Assembly: GCF_000369005.1 (NCBI RefSeq)
Contig: NZ_KB849765.1
Span: forward strand, 1,415,295-1,479,294
Source: Acinetobacter beijerinckii CIP 110307
GTDB taxonomy: Bacteria > Pseudomonadota > Gammaproteobacteria > Pseudomonadales > Moraxellaceae
Reading direction: 5' to 3'
Length of the DNA stretch: 64,000 bases
Below the pieces are notes generated by a model. The model worked only from the letters and a program-made list of their open reading frames with translations, was not told the DNA's origin and did not search any database. Below are positions 47,790 through 56,692 of this stretch, piece by piece. The first letter of the stretch is position 1; each line of letters begins with the position of its first letter. The position numbers and the translations under genes are program-made.

Positions 47790-47869
47790 AACATCTTATG
47801 GTCTATCATCAGACTAATGAGAAATATTAGTTAAGCAATCAAACAGTTTTGATTGATTTATAAGATGTT
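47790..47869 (+). ncRNA. Possible structured RNA: 80-base three-way junction
   Basis: Outer 10-bp stem (47790-47799 with 47860-47869) encloses two hairpins: 47812-47818 with 47826-47832 (7-base loop, one G-T pair) and 47836-47843 with 47848-47855 (4-base loop). Both inner stems and the outer stem are otherwise perfect and nested. It starts 12 bases after the ybaN-like stop and ends 125 bases before the next gene. Could be a cis leader, a processed 3' UTR RNA or a terminator variant; no known riboswitch core recognised. Confidence 0.45.
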
Positions 47870-47994
47870 CATATTTAATTGAGTATTTGCTTATTGGTTT
47901 TAAAACTTGTTGTAAATTAAAACTACTGAAAAATACAAGAAAATGATTGCTGACTATGTTGAAATAATCATGTTTTATTCATCTTGAGATCACA

Positions 47995-48516
47995 ATGTCC
48001 TATATGCTTGATCAGGCAGATATTCTTATTGACCTAGCACAACAAACGTTGCATTTGCCTAAACACAATAAATTTTATGTGATTTCATCGGGTAAAAATG
48101 GCATAGGGGAGCAAGAAAACAGTGGCAAGACGCCTAGAGGTTGGCATCAAGTTGCACAAAAAATAGGTTTAGATGCTCAAGAAAATTCGGTATTCATTGC
48201 TAGACAAGCAACAGGTGAAATATACGATCAACAACTTGCACAGCAATTTCCCGAACGGGATTGGATTTTATCTCGAATCTTATGGTTAGATGGATTAGAG
48301 GTTGGATTTAACAAAGGGGAAGGTTGCGATACTTTTCGACGGTATATCTATATACATGGAACCCCAGATACCGAACCGATGGGAATACCAATGTCGCATG
48401 GGTGTATTCGTATGAGAAATAAAGATGTGATTGAACTTTTTCAACTAATTTCAGAACAAGCTTTGGTTTATATTTCAGAGCAAGCATTGGAAAATAAGCC
48501 GTTAAATTTTCAATAA
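47995..48516 (+). CDS. Cytoplasmic YkuD (L,D-transpeptidase-fold) enzyme, ElsL/LdtK-like
   Basis: 173-residue YkuD domain with catalytic HGTPDTEPMGIPMSHGCIRM (His and the nucleophilic Cys near residues 123-140). There is no signal peptide or membrane anchor, unlike periplasmic cross-linking enzymes. In A. baumannii a signal-less YkuD protein known as ElsL or LdtK acts as an L,D-carboxypeptidase in muropeptide recycling; this gene has the right size and topology to be that protein, though orthology is inferred. Confidence 0.85.
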   Translation: MSYMLDQADILIDLAQQTLHLPKHNKFYVISSGKNGIGEQENSGKTPRGWHQVAQKIGLDAQENSVFIARQATGEIYDQQLAQQFPERDWILSRILWLDGLEVGFNKGEGCDTFRRYIYIHGTPDTEPMGIPMSHGCIRMRNKDVIELFQLISEQALVYISEQALENKPLNFQ

Positions 48517-48612
48517 GTGCCTAAATAAAATACGGAAACCTTTATTTTTTAACGGAATCACCTATTTTTTAATCATTCACACTGTTTTTTCTAAAAAGAA
48601 TCGGAAAAGCGT

Positions 48613-48640
48613 TTGACAGGCTGTAAAGATTCTCTATAAT
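48613..48640 (+). promoter_or_regulatory. Consensus promoter of the tRNA array
   Basis: TTGACA and TATAAT, both perfect, 16 bases apart, followed by a GC-rich discriminator (GCACC) typical of stringently controlled stable-RNA promoters; first tRNA begins 28 bases downstream of the -10 box. Confidence 0.9.
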
Positions 48641-48667
48641 GCACCTCACAAACGATGAAGACGTTAA

Positions 48668-48743
48668 GGGCGCTTAGCTCAGTTGGTAGAGCGTCTGCCT
48701 TACAAGCAGAATGTCGGCGGTTCGATCCCGTCAGCGCCCACCA
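48668..48743 (+). tRNA. tRNA-Val (UAC)
   Basis: 76 bases with encoded CCA; acceptor GGGCGCT pairs with AGCGCCC, anticodon loop CTTACAA gives UAC. First gene of a six-tRNA transcript; identical to the copies at 49065 and 49355. Confidence 0.98.
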
Positions 48744-48766
48744 AGCCTTTACGTTAAAACTCAAGT

Positions 48767-48843
48767 GCAGCGGTAGTTCAGTTGGTTAGAATATCGGCCT
48801 GTCACGCCGAGGGTCGCGGGTTCGAGTCCCGTCCGCTGCGCCA
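48767..48843 (+). tRNA. tRNA-Asp (GUC)
   Basis: 77 bases with CCA; acceptor GCAGCGG/CCGCTGC, anticodon loop CTGTCAC. Differs from the other two tRNA-Asp copies by one T-loop base (TTCGAGT instead of TTCGAGC). Confidence 0.98.
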
Positions 48844-48887
48844 CTTAAGTTTTAATATCGTTTTAACCATAATTGCAAAATTATAGT

Positions 48888-48964
48888 GCAGCGGTAGTTC
48901 AGTTGGTTAGAATATCGGCCTGTCACGCCGAGGGTCGCGGGTTCGAGCCCCGTCCGCTGCGCCA
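48888..48964 (+). tRNA. tRNA-Asp (GUC)
   Basis: Second tRNA-Asp, 77 bases, CCA encoded, T loop TTCGAGC. Confidence 0.98.
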
Positions 48965-49064
48965 CTTTAAATTTGCATGCTTGGTTAGAGTTGAATAGAT
49001 TGGATTTTTTCTTTTTTATTCAAACAAACTTTAAAGCAAAACTTTAAGTTTGTTACCTCGCTCA

Positions 49065-49140
49065 GGGCGCTTAGCTCAGTTGGTAGAGCGTCTGCCTTAC
49101 AAGCAGAATGTCGGCGGTTCGATCCCGTCAGCGCCCACCA
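49065..49140 (+). tRNA. tRNA-Val (UAC)
   Basis: Second identical tRNA-Val copy, preceded by CTCA as is the third copy, a trace of tandem duplication. Confidence 0.98.
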
Positions 49141-49176
49141 TATTTGTGACATTTACTTCGTTAGAAGTAATCCAGT

Positions 49177-49253
49177 GCAGCGGTAGTTCAGTTGGTTAGA
49201 ATATCGGCCTGTCACGCCGAGGGTCGCGGGTTCGAGCCCCGTCCGCTGCGCCA
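49177..49253 (+). tRNA. tRNA-Asp (GUC)
   Basis: Third tRNA-Asp, identical to the copy at 48888. Confidence 0.98.
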
Positions 49254-49320
49254 TTCTCTTGATTCCCTGTTCAAGAGGGTGATAATGTAAGACACTACGC
49301 ACTCCGTTTGTCTTGCGTCA

Positions 49321-49347
49321 TAAAAATTGATATTGAATCAATTTTTA
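49321..49347 (+). terminator. Hairpin inside the tRNA array
   Basis: Perfect 11-bp A/T-rich stem (49321-49331 with 49337-49347) ending in TTTTTA, eight bases before the last tRNA-Val. It may be a processing signal or an attenuator of the last gene. Confidence 0.4.
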
Positions 49348-49354
49348 TTCCTCA

Positions 49355-49430
49355 GGGCGCTTAGCTCAGTTGGTAGAGCGTCTGCCTTACAAGCAGAATG
49401 TCGGCGGTTCGATCCCGTCAGCGCCCACCA
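49355..49430 (+). tRNA. tRNA-Val (UAC)
   Basis: Third identical tRNA-Val copy and last tRNA of the array; spacer to the preceding tRNA is about 100 bases, longer than the others. Confidence 0.98.
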
Positions 49431-49520
49431 TATTCTCTCTATTAAAATCAAATCATTGTACTTTAACGTAAAATATTTTAATATTGGCATCAATAATGAT
49501 TCTAATATTGAAGTAATTTT

Positions 49521-49991
49521 ATGAAAAACCCTTATCAACGCAAGGCTGCGTCGAAATCAAAAACAACAACATCCAGTTCATTACCGAAAGATGCTTATCG
49601 TCAGTTTATCCAAAATATTATTATTCAACGTCAAGTTATTGCTTTATATCATGATGGTTGGGCTTTGTGTTCAACGCCATCTGGTCAACACGCTTTATCA
49701 ATTTGGCAACATAAAGGACTAGCAAAATTATTGATCAAAGATAATTGGGCTAAATATGAGATCCAAGAAGTATCTTTGTCAGCACTGATTGAAAAGCTGA
49801 TTCCATTTATAAAAGAAAATAATACGATGTTATCACTGGATTTAACACCAGAAGGAAATAACCTTTTGGTGTCACCAGATACATTGTTATTGGATATTAA
49901 AAACTTTCTATATCAAATTTATTTGCAGCGTCCAGACGTGTTTGCAGAATTAAAATTACCTATGCCACGTGATATTCGACTGCATAAATAA
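49521..49991 (+). CDS. DUF2750 family protein
   Basis: 156 residues. A basic, Ser/Thr-rich N-terminus (NPYQRKAASKSKTTTSSS) precedes a DUF2750-like domain: KDAYRQFIQNIIIQRQVIAL, YHDGWALCSTPSGQHALSIW and IKDNWAKYEIQEVSLSALIE. Function unknown. It starts 90 bases after the tRNA array on the same strand, and has only a poor ribosome binding site. Confidence 0.8.
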   Translation: MKNPYQRKAASKSKTTTSSSLPKDAYRQFIQNIIIQRQVIALYHDGWALCSTPSGQHALSIWQHKGLAKLLIKDNWAKYEIQEVSLSALIEKLIPFIKENNTMLSLDLTPEGNNLLVSPDTLLLDIKNFLYQIYLQRPDVFAELKLPMPRDIRLHK

Positions 49992-50021
49992 GTTTGAATT
50001 GCGATAGAGGTTATTCGCTCA

Positions 50022-50807
50022 TCAATATTCATTCAGTAACCAACCACTCACATAGGCAAAATATTCTCTTAGCCATGCATTGTAGCGTGTTGATAGCGGA
50101 GTGGTTGAGCCAAGCATGGTAAAGTTGCTATAACCTTGTTTTTTGGCAATTGCAGCAGCACGAGGGGTATGAAAATCACTGGTGACAATAATAATCGGCT
50201 GTTGAATAGTGATGCTATGTGCTTTTAGTAAAGGTTGGCTATTAATAAGATTCAATTCTGTGCTGGTGCTTTTATCTTCTAACAGAATTTGTGATGCGGG
50301 AATGTGATAGCTTTTCTGTAGATAGCGAGACATAACCAATGCTTCACTATCGACTTCACCAAAATCGACGCCACCCGATACAATTAATTTTGCATTAGGT
50401 TGAGATCGTGCTACTGGCGCTGCGCGGTCTAATCGCTTTGCTAGCGTAACAGACGGTTCCCCATTTTCTACACCACTGCCTAAAACGATGATGGCTTCAG
50501 CAGTTGGAACTTTTTGATTGATTGGATTACTTTTTGAAAGGTGATTAAAAAAATAGCCTAAGCTAATTAACCAAACCCAAAAACATAGCCACCCAAAACG
50601 CCAAACTGAATGTAAGCGGAAATGGTAAAAGAAGAATCGTTCAATATGATAGTAATAGAGCGAATAAACACAAAGAAATAATCCCAATACGAGAGGGATA
50701 ACAGTTCCAATATGAATCTTTTTAAAGGCGATTAAGATCGCACCATCGAAAAATAAAACTAAGCCAATAAGGGCTATAAAAATGCGTATCCATGAGCTTA
50801 ATTGCAT
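50022..50807 (-). CDS. YdcF family (DUF218/ElyC-SanA-like) membrane protein
   Basis: 261 residues from the chosen start: two or three N-terminal membrane segments (IFIALIGLVLFFDGAILIAF; VIPLVLGLFLCVYSLYYY; WLCFWVWLISLGYFF) and a DUF218 domain (AIIVLGSGVENGEPSVTLAK, KLIVSGGVDFGEVDSEALVM, ILLEDKSTSTELNLINSQPL, IIIVTSDFHTPRAAAIAKKQ). ElyC/SanA/YdcF proteins act in envelope integrity. The frame opens to 50879, but that ATG abuts a terminator; TTGCCT (50867) and TACACT (50845-50840), 16 bases apart, suggest a promoter between, so 50807 is preferred. Confidence 0.82.
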   Translation of the reverse strand: MQLSSWIRIFIALIGLVLFFDGAILIAFKKIHIGTVIPLVLGLFLCVYSLYYYHIERFFFYHFRLHSVWRFGWLCFWVWLISLGYFFNHLSKSNPINQKVPTAEAIIVLGSGVENGEPSVTLAKRLDRAAPVARSQPNAKLIVSGGVDFGEVDSEALVMSRYLQKSYHIPASQILLEDKSTSTELNLINSQPLLKAHSITIQQPIIIVTSDFHTPRAAAIAKKQGYSNFTMLGSTTPLSTRYNAWLREYFAYVSGWLLNEY

Positions 50808-50880
50808 AATTTTAAGAGTAGTCGATTTGAGTCGTGCTAAGTGTATGCAAAATTTGTAGAAAGGCAAATTTGAGTGCATT

Positions 50881-50915
50881 TAAATAAAAAAGACGAGTGA
50901 AAATCACTCGTCTTT
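50881..50915 (-). terminator. Terminator of the PepSY-diflavin gene
   Basis: Perfect 12-bp stem 50889-50900 with 50904-50915, loop of three, T run on the minus strand. Confidence 0.9.
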
Positions 50916-50932
50916 CTGCGCATTAAAATTAC

Positions 50933-53476
50933 TTAATATACATCGCGACGATAGCGTCCTGATTGGCGGAGTTCATCTACTTTCTCTTCGCTAAGTATGT
51001 CATTTAAAGCTTGGTCTACACCTGAAGCCATACCTTCAATACTACCGCATACATAGATCACTGCACCTTGATCTATCCAGTGTTTGAGTTCCTCAGCATT
51101 TTCTCGAAGAATATCTTGAACATAAATACGTTGTTCTTGATCTCTAGAAAATGCAAGATCGAGACGTTGCAGTGTTCCCATATTTTTCCAAGCGTTAATT
51201 GTTTCTTGATAAAAGAAATCATGCTCACGTTGACGTTCACCGAATATGAGCCAATTTGCTGTGTAATTTTGTCGATTACGCTGCTGTAATAAGCTCATCA
51301 GACCAGCAATACCTGTACCATTACCAACACAAATAATTGGGCGATTGTCATCTATTAAATGGAAAGATTCATTGGTACGAATACGTAATGAAATTTCCTG
51401 TTTCAGTTGGGCAAACTCAGTTAACCAGCCAGAACCAAGACCAAGTTGATTATTTGCATCACGCTTTTGACGCACCACTAATCTTAATCTTTGTTGTGCA
51501 GGAATACTGGCAATCGAATACTCTCGTGTAGCTAAGGTTGGTAGTTGTGCTAATAGCTCTTCAAGTGTTTTGAAGCTTTGAATATCCGTGCGTAGGTTTT
51601 TATCCCACAAGACTTGTTCAATTTCAAGATTGAGCGACTCAACTACTGCATGTGCTGGAATTTGATATTTAACCAAAAATTCCTGAATTTCAATCAAGCT
51701 ATTTGCAGGTTGTATTTCGGCAATATCTCCCGCACGCCAAGTCATATCATGTGGTGCTGTTAATTCAATGTTAAAAGCAGGATCACCAACGCTATTTGGA
51801 TTGAGTACATAGCGTTCGCTTAACATCCATTGATCAAAGACTTTTTCAATATTTATGGCATGGAGTTCATGCTTGGTGATGACTGATAGTGCTTGATTCC
51901 AACGCTGAATATCATTGATATTGGCGTTGTCGACTTCAATCAGATCAAACAAAGCTTGCGCTTTAGATTGCTTAAGCCATGCATTAATTGCATGGCCGAA
52001 ACTGCAATAACTATTTGGATATTCTTTTGAACCTAGAGCTAAAACAGCATACTGCATTTGACTTAAATCAAATGTTTGTCGCATCACTTTTTTAGTAAAA
52101 CTTGACGCAAGATCTGGCGCATCACCTGTTCCATAGGTACTTACCACAAACAAGACTTGCTCGGCTTGCTGAAGATCTTGTGGCGTAAGCTGTTGAATAG
52201 GCTTAACCGTTGTTGGTTGCTTAGCTTCTTGTAGGCTTGTTGCTGTTCGCCAAGCAAGTTGCTCGGCTATACCCGTTTGAGATGCATAAGTAATCAACCA
52301 AGGTTTAGCATTGGGATCAATTTGTTGTGTGGTTGCGGATTGACGAGCTGCTAAAGTTTGTTTTTTCTGCTTACGTCGTTTGAGATAAAGCATCCAACCC
52401 GTTACAAAAAATAATGGCATGGCAAGGGAAGCAAGCAATGCAATAAATTGATAGGTTGAACCAAAAAAACTGCCACGATGAACAGGCAACATGCTGCTCA
52501 TAATTTTTTCATTGAGTTTTTTGTCTTCATAAAGCTCTAATTTTTCAAATTTTTTCTTTTCATAATTATAAACAGCTTGATTGCGAGCGCGTTCATGTTG
52601 CGGTGTTGGATCAACAAAAGACACTTCAACTTTTGCATCATCTTTTTTAGGAATATTTAGTGTTAGACTAGAATATTGATGACCAATTTGGGCGTTTACA
52701 CCAGTCCATGTTTGGGTAAGGATGGTATTGACTTGCTGAGGAGATAAAGCGGGCTCTTTCTTTTTATTATGTTCGTTATTTTGTTGATTGCGTTGAGGTT
52801 GTTCCACCCCCATCACTTTAAACATGCCAGCACGCCACCAGTCATAAGACCAATATAAACCAGTACACGCAAATAAAAGATAAAAAACGATGACCCACGT
52901 TCCCACAACAGCGTGTAAGTCCCAAATAAAATTACGACCTTTTAGTTTGGGTTTAATAAATAACCACTGCTTAACAGTATGCTTTTTAGGAAAACGCAGG
53001 TAAATACCGCTAAGTACAAAGAAAATTAACATCAAGGTCGATGCACCAGTAATTTGTGCACCAAATTCGCCGACGGTTAAATTGCGATGTAATCGTTGAA
53101 CAAACTGAAAAAATTCGCGTCCTTTGACTTCAGGCAACACTTCAGCAGTATATGGATTCACCATCATATTATAACCACGCCGAGCGCCTTCTTTTTTGAT
53201 ATTAACTGTCGAAGATGCGGTAGGGCTGGCTTCAATCGTCACGCTATTGATAACAATTTCTGGTTGCTGTTGATTGAAATGTTGATAAAGCTGAGCAGGA
53301 GTTAATTTATGCGTTGTTGCAGCTTGTACAACATAACTGTCCTGATTGATCCATTTGAGAATTTGCTGATCATAAGAATAAATTGCCCCTGTTACTCCCA
53401 TCAAAGAGAGAATCAAACCTGCAGTGATTCCTAAGAACCAGTGAATTTGGAAAAAAACTTTTTTTAGCATGGTCAA
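50933..53476 (-). CDS. PepSY membrane domain fused to diflavin (CysJ/CPR-like) reductase
   Basis: 847-residue fusion. Residues 1 to about 380 are a PepSY-associated membrane region with four helices (FQIHWFLGITAGLILSLMGV; ITGASTLMLIFFVLSGIYLR; TWVIVFYLLFACTGLYWSYD; FIALLASLAMPLFFVTGWML). Then a flavodoxin domain (LITYASQTGIAEQLAW near 393, VVSTYGTGDAPD), an FAD domain (REYSIAS) and an NADPH domain (CVGNGTGIAGLMSLL, YVCGSIEGMASGVDQAL) ending in Tyr as CPR-family enzymes do. Likely carries electrons from NADPH across or to the membrane, for example to reduce ferric siderophores; supply of electrons to the window's sulfite reductase is an untested alternative. Confidence 0.88.
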   Translation of the reverse strand: MTMLKKVFFQIHWFLGITAGLILSLMGVTGAIYSYDQQILKWINQDSYVVQAATTHKLTPAQLYQHFNQQQPEIVINSVTIEASPTASSTVNIKKEGARRGYNMMVNPYTAEVLPEVKGREFFQFVQRLHRNLTVGEFGAQITGASTLMLIFFVLSGIYLRFPKKHTVKQWLFIKPKLKGRNFIWDLHAVVGTWVIVFYLLFACTGLYWSYDWWRAGMFKVMGVEQPQRNQQNNEHNKKKEPALSPQQVNTILTQTWTGVNAQIGHQYSSLTLNIPKKDDAKVEVSFVDPTPQHERARNQAVYNYEKKKFEKLELYEDKKLNEKIMSSMLPVHRGSFFGSTYQFIALLASLAMPLFFVTGWMLYLKRRKQKKQTLAARQSATTQQIDPNAKPWLITYASQTGIAEQLAWRTATSLQEAKQPTTVKPIQQLTPQDLQQAEQVLFVVSTYGTGDAPDLASSFTKKVMRQTFDLSQMQYAVLALGSKEYPNSYCSFGHAINAWLKQSKAQALFDLIEVDNANINDIQRWNQALSVITKHELHAINIEKVFDQWMLSERYVLNPNSVGDPAFNIELTAPHDMTWRAGDIAEIQPANSLIEIQEFLVKYQIPAHAVVESLNLEIEQVLWDKNLRTDIQSFKTLEELLAQLPTLATREYSIASIPAQQRLRLVVRQKRDANNQLGLGSGWLTEFAQLKQEISLRIRTNESFHLIDDNRPIICVGNGTGIAGLMSLLQQRNRQNYTANWLIFGERQREHDFFYQETINAWKNMGTLQRLDLAFSRDQEQRIYVQDILRENAEELKHWIDQGAVIYVCGSIEGMASGVDQALNDILSEEKVDELRQSGRYRRDVY

Positions 53477-53587
53477 ATCATGAAAAGATAATGAAATTCA
53501 TGTAAAAAATTATAACTCAAGATTAAGAATATAATATGGATTTTCTAGGTAATATTGATTTTGATTCTCATTTATTTTTAAGGATAT

Positions 53588-53616
53588 AAAAAAACCTTTC
53601 ATTGTGAAAGGTTTTT
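53588..53616 (-). terminator. Terminator of the YcxB-like gene
   Basis: Stem AAAACCTTTCA/TGAAAGGTTTT with a three-base loop and T run on the minus strand; directly after the stop at 53629. Confidence 0.88.
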
Positions 53617-53628
53617 AGATTTTAAAAA

Positions 53629-54213
53629 TTAAACTTGCTTAGCAGGACCAACGATTTCAGTTAAATGCTTGCGAACAGTATTAAATGGAAAGTTTCTAGA
53701 GTCCATGCGCTTTGGCAAAATATAAGCGCCTTGTTGCTCATCACCTTTTGGTGTTTTCACTTTGAAGTTAACCAAAATAAAGTCAGGGGAGTTGTACCAC
53801 TCGTAAATGTCTTTCCAACCGACAGTCATAATGCCATCTTGCATGCCTACTTTTTGACGCATTACGATCCCATGTTGCTGTACACCTAAGCGCAAGCCCT
53901 TGGTTTCTTGAACAGGGAACTCATTCATTTTACGTTTTACATACCACTCAAGCCCAAATCTTTTGATCAAGTAGAACAGAGCGACACCGATGATTACCAC
54001 CCAACAGATAATGGTTGAGTAAGTTGAATAATATTTGATAAGTCCTGCTGCAACTAAAGAGAGCACAACCAGTGCAATCATAATCATCCATGCTTTGCGG
54101 CTGAATTTGTTGGTACTACGCCAAATCATCAGTTGAGCTTGACGTTGTTCAACTTCAGAGACTTCATAGGGAACAGGTTGTAGCGTGTAAGCGTATAGTG
54201 TTTTGGCGGTCAT
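53629..54213 (-). CDS. YcxB-like membrane protein
   Basis: 194 residues, with two adjacent membrane helices (KAWMIMIALVVLSLVAAGLI; IICWVVIIGVALFYLIKRFG, residues about 40-90) and a cytoplasmic C-terminal domain containing GIVMRQKVGMQDGIMTVGWK, WYNSPDFILV and GAYILPKRM, the pattern of YcxB-like C-terminal domains. Function unknown. Confidence 0.8.
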   Translation of the reverse strand: MTAKTLYAYTLQPVPYEVSEVEQRQAQLMIWRSTNKFSRKAWMIMIALVVLSLVAAGLIKYYSTYSTIICWVVIIGVALFYLIKRFGLEWYVKRKMNEFPVQETKGLRLGVQQHGIVMRQKVGMQDGIMTVGWKDIYEWYNSPDFILVNFKVKTPKGDEQQGAYILPKRMDSRNFPFNTVRKHLTEIVGPAKQV

Positions 54214-54374
54214 AATAATGTAAAAATGAGTTTTAGAACTGGGTTAAGTTTAACACCTATTGGCATGCAAAGATATTATGCCAATGGTGAATGATGAAGG
54301 TCGATTGCGATTTCACAATGCTGATCTACTGATAACATCTATACAGTACAAAGCACTCTAACATTTCAAAAATA

Positions 54375-56549
54375 TTATAAAGAGGCAAACTCTGTGCCAT
54401 CTTCATTTGGCTCATGACTTAAACTTTGTTTTAACATACTTAAGCGTGTTAACACACTGAGCATAAGTGACAATTGCTGTAAAATGATAAGTGATTTCTC
54501 ATCGTTGTCTTCATCACGACTCAAATGTTCACGTATGGTTTGCATCATATTTTGTGCTGATAAATCAGGTACTTCATCTCTTAAAAGTGCACCTTGAATA
54601 TCATCTAAAGCTTGATCGAGTAAAGCCAATATTTCTTGGTCTTGAATTTGTGCACGATGAGCACCTAAAGCCGCGATATAGCTTAAAAAAGTATGACTCA
54701 GACATAAAAACTCGAAAGCTAAAGTTTTCTGATTAATATCAATATTCGGTTCAGTCGCAATGGTTGAAATGAGGGAAGCGACTTCAGCATCTGTGTTATG
54801 TGCTGCTCGTCTCACCACACGATAGTTTAAATCATGATTTCGACCATGATGATATTGTTCAACAACTTCTGCTAAGTATTTACACTGCGCTTGTAAAGAG
54901 CGTTGAATTGAGCGAGGTAACCTGCGAAATTTCCAATCTGGCCAAATAAAACTGACCCCAAACCAAGCTAAAGCGCAGCCAATCACTGTGTCAATGAAGC
55001 GGGGCAAGCCCGCTGCAAAAGCAGATCCATCCAAGTTAAAATTGATTAGTGCCAAAATGGTAATGAACGCAGTTGCTTGTGCATATTGTTTACTGCGAAG
55101 CTCTAAGAATAAGACGCCACTCAATACCAACATGACTAATTGCCCTTCTATTGAAGGTATAAAATAAATAATGGCGAGTCCAACAATAATCCCGACCAAT
55201 GTTCCGATAATTCGTAAATATAAACGTCGCTTGGTCGCATTAAAGTTCGGTTGGCAAACAAAGAGTGCAGTTAATAAAATCCAATAACCATAGGCAATAT
55301 TGGTCAGTTGAATAAATAAGTAGCCTATAAATAGCACAATCGATAATCGTACAGCGTGGCGAAATAACACCGACTCAGGGGTCAAGTGTTGTTTAACACG
55401 TACGATAATGTCATTCCACCCTTTTAGATCATCATCCTTAAGTTGTTTTTCAGCGTTTTGTGCATTTATTTGTTGAAGATTGCGTTCTGTTTCTAAGTTT
55501 TGCAACTGCGCATCAATTGATTTTAAGTTCTGATAAAGTGCAAATAAGGCATTGATGCGTACTTGATCATAAAATCCATCTTTTCTTAATTTTTCTAGGG
55601 AAAGTCTTAAATTTTCAAAGCTATGTTTAAAGCGTTTATTATGTTCATAACGAGTGCGAGTTAAAATAGATTGCGATAAGTCCTGACACGCTTTACCTTG
55701 AATCGATAAAATCCGTTGAAAGCGAAAAAGAATATCGCTGTGCTGAAACACTTTTGCTAGTTTCTGATAATCAATATGCGCTGAGTCTGCACGTTCATGA
55801 ATGTCTTGAGCGACAAAATAATACTGCAAACTTCTTCGTGTGTCTTTTTGTCCGCGGTCACCTTTGAGACGCGTTAAAAGCGACATCCGCATCTCATTAA
55901 AGATCGCAACTAACTTACCGTTTTCAAGTGCGATATCAATCATGCTTTGCTGGTAGCTTGATGGTGTCATATCAACATCAAATAAATTTGATTTTGCAAA
56001 CAAAAAGCTACCCAATGCTGAATAAGATGCTGAGAGCTGATCTTGGACTTTTCGAACAGGGAAAAGTAAAAAACTAATGGTGGATAATAAACCGTACCAA
56101 GCTGCCCCAACAACTAAAAGCGCAGGTTGTAAATACCATTGTTCAAATAGATGTACACCAAGCATGGTATAAACTGAAATGACTAAGCAACCATAGGCAA
56201 TCGTCGCATAACGACGACCTAAAGAACCTAGTAAAATCCAGCCGATACATGAGGCAATTAAGCCGATTGCAAAAGCAATCGGGTAAGGGAATAAAAGATG
56301 AACCGATGCCGCAGTGATGAAGAATCCGATATAGGTATAGATCAAATTCATAATGCGTACGGAAAAGCGATCATCAATATCACTAATCGCCGCAGCAACA
56401 ACGCCTAAGGTCAGTGGAATGGTAGCAAGCTGATAATTCAAAAAGTAAGGAACAAAAGCTGTCCCTGTAAAAGCAATTAACATCCGCACGTTATACATAA
56501 ACGTGGTGTTATACGTGATCTGTTTTAAACGTCCGAACCAAGGATTCAA
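54375..56549 (-). CDS. YccS-like FUSC family transporter
   Basis: 724-residue inner-membrane protein with two membrane bundles (residues about 20-165 and 405-530) separated by a soluble helical domain, the architecture of YccS/FUSC proteins related to AaeB efflux and aluminium-activated channels. Signatures include PLTLGVVAAAISDIDDRFSV, LIYTYIGFFITAASVHLLFP and LFVCQPNFNATKRRLYLRII. Substrate unknown; aromatic acids or similar anions are only suggested by the family. No membrane-fusion partner is next to it. Confidence 0.9.
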   Translation of the reverse strand: MNPWFGRLKQITYNTTFMYNVRMLIAFTGTAFVPYFLNYQLATIPLTLGVVAAAISDIDDRFSVRIMNLIYTYIGFFITAASVHLLFPYPIAFAIGLIASCIGWILLGSLGRRYATIAYGCLVISVYTMLGVHLFEQWYLQPALLVVGAAWYGLLSTISFLLFPVRKVQDQLSASYSALGSFLFAKSNLFDVDMTPSSYQQSMIDIALENGKLVAIFNEMRMSLLTRLKGDRGQKDTRRSLQYYFVAQDIHERADSAHIDYQKLAKVFQHSDILFRFQRILSIQGKACQDLSQSILTRTRYEHNKRFKHSFENLRLSLEKLRKDGFYDQVRINALFALYQNLKSIDAQLQNLETERNLQQINAQNAEKQLKDDDLKGWNDIIVRVKQHLTPESVLFRHAVRLSIVLFIGYLFIQLTNIAYGYWILLTALFVCQPNFNATKRRLYLRIIGTLVGIIVGLAIIYFIPSIEGQLVMLVLSGVLFLELRSKQYAQATAFITILALINFNLDGSAFAAGLPRFIDTVIGCALAWFGVSFIWPDWKFRRLPRSIQRSLQAQCKYLAEVVEQYHHGRNHDLNYRVVRRAAHNTDAEVASLISTIATEPNIDINQKTLAFEFLCLSHTFLSYIAALGAHRAQIQDQEILALLDQALDDIQGALLRDEVPDLSAQNMMQTIREHLSRDEDNDEKSLIILQQLSLMLSVLTRLSMLKQSLSHEPNEDGTEFASL

Positions 56550-56692
56550 AATGTGTCCTTTTTAGTTTTATCCAATCATTTTTAAGCGCGCTGATCGCAC
56601 TGATCATGCGTAAGCGGATTCTCATTATTATGCACAAAATAAAGCAGAGATGTTAAGCTTACACCACTAATAAACTTGAAAAGTGCAGTATT

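Noticed and set aside
48668-49430. Regular direct repeats that might suggest a CRISPR array
   Set aside because: The repeats are complete tRNA-Val and tRNA-Asp genes with CCA ends and cloverleaf pairing.
48668-49430. tRNA cluster as an integration site of a mobile element
   Set aside because: No integrase, no direct repeat of a tRNA 3' end, and core-type genes on both sides.
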